DNA of 64,000 bases from Thamnidium elegans (lineage: Eukaryota; Mucoromycota; Mucoromycetes; Mucorales; Mucoraceae). The notes beneath the pieces are model-generated. The model was not told where the DNA came from, did not search any database, and saw only the letters and a program-made list of their open reading frames with translations. The stretch's first letter is position 1; each line of letters starts with the position of its first letter. The position numbers and the translations under genes were made by a program. Positions 14,538 through 23,256 of the stretch are shown here, one piece after another. The stretch is from positions 406,501 to 470,500 of the forward strand of contig JAIXMG010000021.1 in the NCBI GenBank assembly GCA_025201345.1. Direction: 5' to 3'.

Positions 14538-16107
14538 ATGTTTCTTCATCGTAAGCGTCAATATATATATATATATATATATTGCATGTATTAATCGAAT
14601 ATTTAATCATTTCCCTCCTTTAGGAAGCGGCAATACTTGGTACCAAAAAGCACAAACATATTACGATAGTCAAAATCATGACCTAGCTTTTCTCTATTTC
14701 ACAAAAGCGGCCAAGTCCAACCACACACTTGCCCAAGTATTCCTAGGCCACATGTACGAGCACGGCCAAGGCACAATGCAGGATGACACTGAGGCATTGT
14801 ACTGGTACACACAGGCCAAAGAAACCAGCGACGCAGAGCACCAACTCGTAATAGCGTACATGTACCACGACGGAGACATAGGCGGTATAAGTGACCACAA
14901 GAAATCACTGGAATGGTTCCAAGTATCCGATAAAAACGGCAACCCTCGTGCATACAGCTGTATCGCAATTTTATACGGTACTGGTAAAGGGACCGAAAAA
15001 GATTGCAAGCTAGCATTGAGTTCATCGATGCAATTTGAAAAAGATAAAAGTAGCAGTAATATTTTAGTAGATGTAGCAACAACTTACTTATTTGGTAAAC
15101 ATAGCGTGGATCAAGATTTCGATGAAGCAGAGTCTTGGTTTATAAAGGGTGTCGATAAAGAAGAGGAAGATGCCATGTTTGGTATGGGCTTATTGTACGC
15201 TATACGTACAGACCAAAATCAATGCTGGAAGAAGGCCTATCTGTGGTATACCGAAGCTGCTAAACACAACCATGATAGAGCTCAGTGTGCTTTAGGGTGG
15301 CTGTACCAACACGGACTTGGCTGTAGAAAAAATTATACCATAGCTATGCAATGGTATAAAAAAGCAAAGAAAAACGGAAACCAAGATGCTATTGCTTACA
15401 TTGCGTCTTTCTATCATTACGGGTACAGTGTACCTGTAGACTATTTAAAAGCTTTATCCATATACGAAACGGCAATAAATAATGCAAATGCGTTGAACGG
15501 TAAAGGACTCATGTATCAAAGCGGGTCAGGTGTAATTCAAAGCCATAGTGTGGCCATGTCGTATTTTAAAATAGCCGCTGATTTGGGTTACAGTGAAGCC
15601 TTTAATAGTATCGCAGAAGTATACCAGCATGGATACGGTAGAGACGTAGATTTAAATAAGGCATTTTCTTATTATAACAAATCAGCTACATGCATTGAAA
15701 GTGTATCTAGTAAAGGGATGTTTAACCTGGGGCTAATGTATTTGGAAGGTCTAGGAACAGAAATCGATCAAAGATTAGCATTGGTTTGGTTACGGAAGGC
15801 AGCGACTTATGGAAACAAAAGAGCTAGCGAGTATATAGATCAACTGGTCAAGAGTTCGACTCAGTTACCGCAAATCATTTATAATACAGAAAGGATTCAA
15901 GTGATTATGAAGGAGAGGATACTACAAGGCATTCAATTACAAACACTGCAAGAGAAATTAGCTAGTCTTACAACCGAAAACGAGTTATTGAAAAAGATGG
16001 TGACAAATAATGGGACAAAAAGAACAGAACCGTTAAAGTTCCTTTATGTTCAAAACACAGAAACTATTGATTTGGAGAAGGCACCCAAAAAGTTCCTTCA
16101 AATTTAG
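14538..16107 (+). CDS. Sel1-repeat (SLR) protein, array copy 1
   Basis: A 13-nt first exon (14538-14550, MFLH plus one base) is joined across a phase-1 intron (GTAAGC donor, CTTTAG acceptor) to exon 2 (14624-16107), giving 498 aa. The body is a solenoid of about a dozen Sel1 repeats with the A..LG.MY..G.G pattern (for example AQVFLGHMYEHGQGT, AQCALGWLYQHGLGC). After the repeats come SSTQLPQIIYNTERIQV, a coiled coil (LQTLQEKLASLTTENELLKK), a linker with PLKFLYVQN and the end KAPKKFLQI. No signal peptide or membrane segment is seen, so it is probably intracellular. SLR proteins act as adaptors in signalling or ERAD; the target here is unknown. The first stretch (14640-14960) has more C and G than the rest. 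Confidence 0.88.
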
Positions 16108-16513
16108 GATTTTCATGTAAAATAAAAATATGTATGTTTAAAAGCGCCTTTTTATTAGTTTTTTTTTTCACTGATTACGACTTGGGTTTTCCCCCAAGGT
16201 GCTACATAAATTAAACTTTTACTTGTCTAACATTAATATTTGGGGGGGGGGTTTAATTGTCAAAAAGTATCCAACACTTCGGTAAATCTGTATGTTACAA
16301 TTACTGATAAAAATACGCTACATAAACACACAAGAATAGATTTCAAGTTATTTGTTTTATCATAGGTTGCGAAGAGAGTTCACGGTGTCACACACATGTG
16401 TTACCAATACGGACGTAATATCCTTTTTATTTTCTTTTCTTGATTCCTTTTTCTCTCTTTTTTTTTTTTTTTGCTTTTCTATTTTTTCGTTAAAAAAAAA
16501 TAACCTAGTACCT
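16108..16513. other. Spacer between Sel1 copies 1 and 2
   Basis: It contains a 3' flank shared with other copies (ACTTGTCTAACATTAATAT at about 16221-16239), a G10 run near 16241, a block at 16262-16310 that resembles the block upstream of copy 3, and the TTACCAATA element at 16401-16409. Confidence 0.45.
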
Positions 16514-17149
16514 ATGTTTATATTTGATTCTAGTAAGTATTTCATTATATTCAGGATACACCCTTATTTGAGCTAACACTCTCCTTCTCTTTAGAATCCG
16601 GTAAAGAATGGTTTCAAAAAGGTGAAACCTTCTACAAAGCACAAGTATACAACCAAGCCTTCATATTTTTTTTACAAAAGCAGCCGAAGTAAATCACACG
16701 CAATCTCAACTTGCTTTAGGCGATATGTACATTCAAGGCCAAGGAACCGCCGAAGATTTCAAGAAGGCATTATTCTGGTACAGAAAAGCAGCAGATAAAG
16801 GACAAATGTGTGCTTTGCTGCTGTGCCTCGAGCTGTCAGTAGTACTGAAGTAGATCAATTGAGTATAAAAGAAACTCAATTGCATAGCCCGAAAGAAAGG
16901 CTAGCAAGTCTGATAGCAGAAAATGAATTATTGAGAAAGGATACCACAAGTAACGAATCAAAAGATACAAATACCTCGAGCAAAGATAAAAAACTAGAAC
17001 GGCTAAAGTTTTTTGAAGTTCAAAATGAAAATGTAATTACAGAAAAGAAGAAACCAGTAAAGTTTTTTTCATTTGTAGTCTTAACTCTAAAAAATTTCCC
17101 CTTTTTTATGGTCCATAAAAAAACGAAACGGATACTCGTATCACGTTGA
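16514..17149 (+). pseudogene. Sel1-repeat array copy 2, broken by frameshift and internal deletion
   Basis: The first exon (16514-16532, MFIFDS plus one base; GTAAGT donor) and the TTTAG acceptor at 16594 are intact. Exon 2 reads SGKEWFQKGETFYKAQVYNQ and then loses frame in an 8-T run at about 16666-16673; 6 or 9 T would restore it. Past this point the shifted frame encodes one more Sel1 unit (LALGDMYIQGQGTAEDFKK) and stops abruptly around 16800. It is fused to the C-terminal region: the coiled coil (KERLASLIAENELLRKD), LKFFEVQNENV and KKPVKFFSF. About ten repeats are therefore missing compared with copies 1 and 3. The C-terminal part remains open to 17149. Whether it is transcribed is unknown. 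Confidence 0.82.
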
Positions 17150-17533
17150 TACGAGGAACAAGTGTTTTCCCTCTTTTAAAAATACCCCCAACAACTCGGT
17201 AACAGTATGTTACAATTTCTTGTAAACGACAGAAATAACAATAATAAAAAAGAGTAAAAAATTGCATACATATACATATAATCTTTTACTAAACCTTCTT
17301 TTAAAATCACCCAATATCTCGACCGTTGTGTATTATTTGGATCACAAATAATAAATATGCTTTTTTCTTTTTTTAAAAAAAGGTTATCGTATATCTTATG
17401 ATAGGCTTAGGCGTTTGATTTATGATACTACAGTCATATTATGTGTCACCAGTAAAAACATTTAATCCAAGCCCGTGTTCCCTTCTACTTTTTAGTTCCT
17501 TTTCTTTTTCTTTTTGTAAAAAATCCAAGCATC
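17150..17533. other. Spacer and promoter of Sel1 copy 3
   Basis: Holds a block around 17187-17215 (CAACAACTCGGTAACAGTA, then TGTTACAATT) that resembles the one upstream of copy 2, and a TCACCAGTA element at 17446-17454, 80 bp before the first exon. Confidence 0.4.
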
Positions 17534-19033
17534 ATGTTTAGTTTTCTCAAACGTTGGTATACATTCGTAGTATGCTTTTTGATGCTGTTAAACTAATAAT
17601 TTATGATACTCTCCCTTTTCCCTTTAGAGTCTGACACAGAGTTGTTCGAAAAAGGAAAGACACACTTTGATAATCAAAACTATTCGAAAGCCTTGGAGTA
17701 TTTTGTAAAATCACACGAAGCTGGTCATTTAGCATCTAAGACGTATATAGGAAAAATGTATTATGATGGTTTAGGAATGACAAAAGACTATAATACGGCG
17801 TTAATTTGGTACAAATTGGCAGCAGATGTCGAAGAGCCTGCTTCACAGTATATGATTGCGATCATGTACCACGAAGGAAAAGTAGGTAGTAACCCAGATT
17901 ATCAACAGGCGTTGGAATGGTATCAAAAATCGGCTAAAAATGGCTATATTAGCGCTATGAAATGCTTTGCTCTAATGCATTTTGAAGGGCAAGGGACTGC
18001 GAAAAATCACCGTATAGCATTGTATTGGTTTAAAGAAGCATTCGATAAAGGCGACAGCGATACTGTTTATTTAATTGCGCTCATCTATCTTCTTGGTGGA
18101 CATGGTGTTGATCGAGATTTTGATTTAGCAGAAATCTGGTGTATGAAGATTGTGGCTAAAGAAACCCCACAATCGATGCTTATAACAGGAATGCTATACG
18201 GCTTTCGTGATGACTCTAAGCAAAGCTGGGAGAAGGCTTTCGAATGGATGACGAAAGCCGCAAAGTATAATGTTGGCGCCCCACAAATGTTGCTAGGAAA
18301 TTTTTACCTGGATGGACTAGGATGTGAAAAAGATTATAATTTAGCTATAGAGTGGTATAAAAAAGCAGCGGAAAATGGAGAGAGGACTGCTATCGCTCAA
18401 ATTGCAATCATGTACCATTATGGGTATGGTGTACCCGTGAATTATAATGAAGCTTTAAGATTATATCAAAAAGCTGGAGATTGCGGAGAAGCATTGAATG
18501 GTATAGGGATATTATATCAAGGTGGACTTGGTGTATACCAGAGTCATAGTGCTGCAATGTTTTATTTTGAAAAAGTGATAGAAATGGATTTAAATGACGC
18601 TTTTAATAGCATTGGAGATGTCTATAAGTATGGATACGATAGAGATATGGATTTAGAAATGGCATTTAATTATTACACTAAATCTGCAAATTCTTTTGAC
18701 AAAGATGGTATGCTTAATCTCGGACTAATGTATATGGAAGGCTCAGGAACTAAAGCCAATAAGGACCAGGCATTGTATTGGCTTCGAAGGGCAGACTTAT
18801 TTGGAAAGGAAGAAGCCAAAAAATTTATCGACGAAATTGTTGCTGATTCAACACAGTTGCCCCAAATTATTGATAATACAGAAATTAGTAAAGAACAACA
18901 GTTACAAATATTGGAACAAGAAATAGCAGCGTTAATGGCCAAAAAAAAGTTACTGTTAAAGAATATCACAAAAGATGATAAGACAGATGTAACTACAAAA
19001 AAGAAGAAATCAATGAAATTTTTCCAATTATAA
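17534..19033 (+). CDS. Sel1-repeat (SLR) protein, array copy 3
   Basis: First exon 17534-17552 (MFSFLK plus one base; donor GTTGGT is weaker than in copies 1, 2 and 6). The phase-1 intron ends CTTTAG and exon 2 is 17628-19033, giving 474 aa. About eleven Sel1 units are visible, such as SKTYIGKMYYDGLGM, ISAMKCFALMHFEGQG and LALIWY-type helices, and the duplicate-prone part LLGNFYLDGLGCEKDYN. The C-terminus has TQLPQIIDNTEISKEQQLQ, a short coiled coil (LEQEIAALMAKKKLLLK) and the end KKKKSMKFFQL. No signal peptide. Its 3' half is nearly identical to pseudogene copy 5, which suggests recent duplication or gene conversion. Base composition is A/T-rich like its neighbours. Confidence 0.88.
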
Positions 19034-19639
19034 TCTTTTACTCGCCTTTCTTTTTTATCTTTTTCAAATGTATCACAAGAAATGAGCTACTACTTGGCCA
19101 GCATTGACACGAGAAAATATACACTTTTACAATAAAATGAATTGGCTAAGTTTTTTGTAATGGTGCTTTTCAAATAAAACCTGACGAAAATAAACATTTT
19201 CGGCAAGAGAGAATACATATGTATGTGCCACTTTGTTTACTTGGGCGTTTTTTAAATATAAGTTGTAAATAAAAATAGATCCAATCATAATCTTTAATTC
19301 GAACCTTATTTATAAACACATCAACGCTTGCCTTTTTTCTCTTTTGTTTTCTTTTCGATAAAAAAGAAACCATACAAAAAGAGTGACTCTTGAATTTATA
19401 ACATGAGTATACGGCACAATCTACCAATTTTGAAGAATATCCGGTAACTGTAGGTGACAATCGCTGCTAAAATAAAAACAATACCAAGAATCGGTATTTT
19501 TAAGTTAGTTATTGTTTGTCTTTGGCTTAGGAAAATAAGTTTAATACAATAATACATGCATATCTTGCGTGAGTCACCAATATGAATGTAAGCCTTTTAT
19601 TTTCGTTTTCTTTTTATTTCTTTTTAAAATATTATTATC
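19034..19639. other. Spacer between Sel1 copies 3 and 4
   Basis: Its first 150 bp is a 3' flank also found after copies 4 and 5 (AGCATTGACACGAGAAAATA at about 19099). Further on lies the TCACCAATA element at 19574-19582, 58 bp before the first exon of copy 4. No additional exon seen. Confidence 0.45.
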
Positions 19640-21075
19640 ATGTTTAATTTTAATGAACGTTAGTATATATTTAAGTGTACTCTTCAATGCTGTTATGCTA
19701 ATATTGTATTACTTTCTCCACCCCTTTTCCTTTAGAACGTGGAATCGAGATCTTCGAAAAAGGAATAACATGTTATAAAAGGAAAAATTATGAGCAAGCT
19801 TTTTTGTATTTCTCAAGAGCGGAACAGTTTGGTCATGTTCGATCCTTAACTTATTTAGGAAAAATGTACCAGTTCGGGTTAGGAACAACGAAAAACTGTC
19901 GTAAGGCATTATCTTTGTACAAATTAGCAGCTGAAAACGCCGATGCTTTGGCCCAGCGAATTCTTGGGCGTTTGTATTATGAAGGAGAGATAACTGGTAG
20001 ACCGGATTATAAACAGGCGTCGGAATGGTTTCACAAGTCAGCTAATAATGGCGATTCTACTGCATGTAAATATCTTGGGTTTATGTATCTGGAAGGAAAG
20101 GGAACGAATAAGAATTACAAAAAAGCTTTAGAATGGCTTAAGCAAACGGTAGATAAAGGTCATAATGATACTTCATCTATTATTGGAGAAATCTACATTT
20201 ATGGTGACTACGGCGTTGACCAAGATTTTAATTTAGCGGAAACTTGGTTTCTGAAGGGTATGAATGAAAACGACTTACGGTCACTATATGGAATGGGACT
20301 ACTATGCGGTGTACGCAATGACTCCAAACAAAGTTGGAAGAAGGCTTTTGAATGGTTTACTAAAGGTGCAAAATGTAATGAAAGTAATGCACAAAATTCT
20401 CTAGGAGAAATGTATCAGGATGGACTGGGTTGTGAAAAAAATTATAAATCAGCTATGAAGTGGTATGCATTAGCGGCGGAAAATGGAAATATGAACGGCT
20501 TTGCTAATATTGGAACTATGTATCATTATGGATGCGGTGTAACAATAAATTATAAAATGGCTTTGGAATTTTATAAAAAAGCAGGTGATTGTGGAGAAGC
20601 ATTGAATGGTATAGGGTTATTGCATCAAGGCGGGCTTGGTGTACTGCGAAACCATAATACTGCAATGATACATTTTAAAAAAGCTGCAGAGAAGGAATCG
20701 AGTGGCGCTTATAATAGTCTTGGAGATACTTATAAATATGGATACGGCACAAATGTAAATTTACAATTAGCCTTCAAGTATTATACTATATCAGCAAATT
20801 GCTTTTCTCAAGACGGTATGCTTAACCTTGGATTAATGTACGCGGAAGGTTTGGGAACTAGAGCCAATAAGGATTTGGCATTACGTTGGTTTCGAAGAGC
20901 GGAACTATTTGGGAATGAACAGGCGAAAAAATATATCCATAAAATCGTTAGTAGCTCAACTCAGTTACCTCGAATCATTAATAGTGCAGCAAATAGAAGA
21001 GAAAGCCCGAATCAGGCCTTCAACGATGCAGCCGCACGAATCAAGGCAGTAAGGCGGGGCTTGGGAATAGAATGA
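19640..21075 (+). CDS. Sel1-repeat (SLR) protein, array copy 4, short C-terminus
   Basis: First exon 19640-19658 (MFNFNE plus one base; GTTAGT donor), phase-1 intron ending TTTAG, exon 2 19736-21075, giving 452 aa. Sel1 units such as LTYLGKMYQFGLGTTKN, ACKYLGFMYLEGKGTNKN and NSLGEMYQDGLGCEKN run almost to the end. Unlike copies 1, 3 and 6 the tail after SSTQLPRIINSAAN is a short basic segment ending VRRGLGIE, with neither coiled coil nor KFF ending. Just downstream (21076-21125) the translation SSKKTNVATKKKN matches the tail of copy 3, so the tail was lost by mutation rather than replaced. Repeats suggest a protein-binding scaffold; function unknown. Confidence 0.85.
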
Positions 21076-21348
21076 TCCGAATAGTTCTAAAAAAACAAAT
21101 GTAGCCACAAAAAAGAAGAATTAAACCACTACTTGTCTAGCATTAATATGAGAAAGTATATACTTTTAAAATAAAATAAATTAGCTAGGTTTCTTATAAC
21201 GGAAAATGATGAGCTTTATTTTATTGTACTATGGCAAAGAAGTTGGCACTTTTGGTAGCAGAAAATGAGCTATTACAAATAGGGACATAATATACGTATA
21301 AACCTAAATTTCCCTTTTTCGTTCTTTTTCTTTCTGTTTTTAAAAAGT
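21076..21348 (+). pseudogene. Remnants of Sel1-family C-terminal tails
   Basis: Two fragments. Positions 21076-21125 continue the lost tail of copy 4 (KTNVATKKKN). Positions 21231-21290 read MAKKLALLVAENELLQIGT then stop, clearly related to the coiled coil of copies 1, 2 and 6 (LASLIAENELLRK). Between them lies the shared 3' flank (TTGTCTAGCATTAATATGAG at about 21137). The second fragment sits downstream of that flank, so it is probably left over from another deleted copy. Confidence 0.6.
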
Positions 21349-21356
21349 TATCACCA

Positions 21357-22950
21357 TGTTAATTTTAGCGAAAGTTAGTATATATTTGAATTATACTATT
21401 CAATAAAGGCGATAGTGACAGTGCAACTTTTACTGGGTTAGTCTACACTCTAGTAAACACGGTGTTGACCAAGATTTTGATTTAGCAGAAACCTGATGTA
21501 TGAAGGATGTGACTAAAGAAAACCCAACTTTGATATTTGTAACAAGGCTATTATACGGCTTACGTGATGACTCTAAGCAAAGCTGGGAGAAGGCTTTCGA
21601 ATGGATGACGAAAGCCGCAAAGTATAATGTTGGCGTCCCGCAAATGTTGCTAGGAAATCTTTATCGGAATGGACTAGGATGTGAAAAAGATTATAATTTA
21701 GCTATAGAGTGGTATAAAAAAGCAGCGGAAAATGGAGAGAGGACTGCTATCGCTCAAATTGCAATCATGTACCATTATGGGTATGGTGTACCCGTGAATT
21801 ATAATGAAGCTTTAAGATTATATCAAAAAGCTGGAGATTGCGGAGAAGCATTGAATGGTATAGGGATATTATATCAAGGTGAACTTGGTGTATACCAGAG
21901 TCATAGTGCTGCAATGTTTTATTTTGAAAAAGTGATAAAAATGGATTTAAATGACGCTTTTAATAGCCTTGGAGATGTCTATAAGTATGGATACGATAGA
22001 GATGTGGATTTAGAAATGGCGTTTAATTATTACACTAAATCTGCAAATTATTTTGACAAAGATGGTATGCTTAATCTCGGACTAATGTATATGGAAGGCT
22101 CAGGAACTAAAGCCAATAAGGACCAGGCATTGTATTGGCTTCGAAGAGCATATTTATTTGGAAAGGAAGAAGCAAAAGATTATATTGACGAAATTGTTGC
22201 AGGCTCAATGCAGTTACCCGAAACCACTGATTTTGTTTTTGTTTTGTCTTAAGTGTAAACTTTATTGATTCATTAAGCGAGAAGGAAAAATTAAAATAAA
22301 GATAAAAAGACTAGTTCGCAAGAAAAGTTGGTTAATTGAACTCTATTTTTCAAAAGTGGTATTATTTGAGTTAAAATTATTAATGGCGTTATTGTGGTCT
22401 TGTTGGAACATTTGTTAAAGGGCTGTACTAGACCAGGATTTCTCCTGTATAACACAGAACCGGTGGTATCTCCAAAAGGTAGAGAAAGCAGTTCCTACTA
22501 TGACAAATATATCATCTGGTATCGATTTCATCTTATTTGATCGGAGTGTACCAGTTGTACTTGATAAATATGTTAAAGCAGTCCAGATAGCGAGTTTGTT
22601 GGGAAATCGACTTTGCATGCATAATAAAAGACCAGTATATCCATTCGTGGCCACAATCAACTGTCATAGGAAAAAGATCTTCCAATAATGATTCCAAATA
22701 TGTATTTTTTTCTTTAGCCCCAATACAGTCTTGTAGTATTCGTCGCCAAGGTGTAAAAACCCAAACCATTGATAGTACAGAAATTAGTCAAGAAAAATAG
22801 TTACAAACATTGGAGCAAAAAATAATAGCGTTAATTGCAAAAGAAAAAAGAAAAAGAGTTACTGCTAAAGAATACTACAAAAGATGTTACGATAGATGTA
22901 ACTGCAAAAAAAAAAAAAGAAGGAACCAATGAAATTTCTACAATTATACT
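21357..22950 (+). pseudogene. Sel1-repeat array copy 5, decayed and interrupted
   Basis: A degenerate first exon at 21357 resembles those of copies 3 and 4. The sequence then jumps into mid-gene homology (about 21405), so the first several repeats are deleted. A TGA at 21495 replaces the tryptophan codon of copy 3 at the matching site. From about 21555 to 22195 the frame is open and nearly identical to copy 3 positions 18205-18845, with only scattered differences. The end is broken at 22232 by about 527 bp of foreign sequence. The tail resumes at 22759 (TIDSTEISQE, then a stop) and continues with frameshifts to EPMKFLQL near 22945. An open frame 21500-22252 (250 aa) survives but is unlikely to make a normal protein. 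Confidence 0.82.
22232..22758. mobile_element. Probable small insertion inside Sel1 copy 5
   Basis: A block with no counterpart in copies 3 or 4 splits the tail of copy 5. It is bordered by an imperfect direct repeat, ACCCGAAACCACTGAT at 22216-22231 and ACCCAAACCATTGAT at 22759-22773, which looks like a target-site duplication or the edges of a microhomology event. Minus-strand frames inside it read WRRILQDCIGAKEKNTYLES and, in another frame, SRFPNKLAIWTALTYLSSTT, as if they were fragments of a decayed gene. No terminal inverted repeats or transposase motif were recognised. Confidence 0.4.
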
Positions 22951-23256
22951 TGTCTGAAGGTGCCACAAGAACTAAAGTACTACCTCTAATCTAACATTAA
23001 CGTGATAAAGTATATGCTCTAAAATAAAATAATTTAGAGAAGTTTCTTATAATGATATGCTATAGTTACTTTTAAGGCGAAGCAAAAAAGTAAAGAATAC
23101 ATGCGTGTATGCCGCTTTGTTTACTTGTTTAGAGTTCAAGGCTATGGTACTACCAATAAGTCTTGTACGTGCTACAACTCCCCCCCCCCCTTTCCTCCCA
23201 CACTTTCAACTTTTTTGTTCCTCTTCTTCTTTCTTTCTAGAAAAAAAGAATTCACT
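22951..23256. other. Spacer between Sel1 copies 5 and 6
   Basis: Contains the shared 3' flank (TCTAACATTAACGTGATAAA at about 22991), a C11 run near 23180 and a TACCAATA element at 23151-23158, about 100 bp before the first exon of copy 6. Confidence 0.4.

Noticed and set aside
14428..14623. Extension of Sel1 copy 1 to an upstream start (read-through of 14428-14623)
   Set aside because: It has no ATG, encodes F/S/I low complexity with an IYIYIYI run, and covers the mini exon and intron that are shared with other copies.
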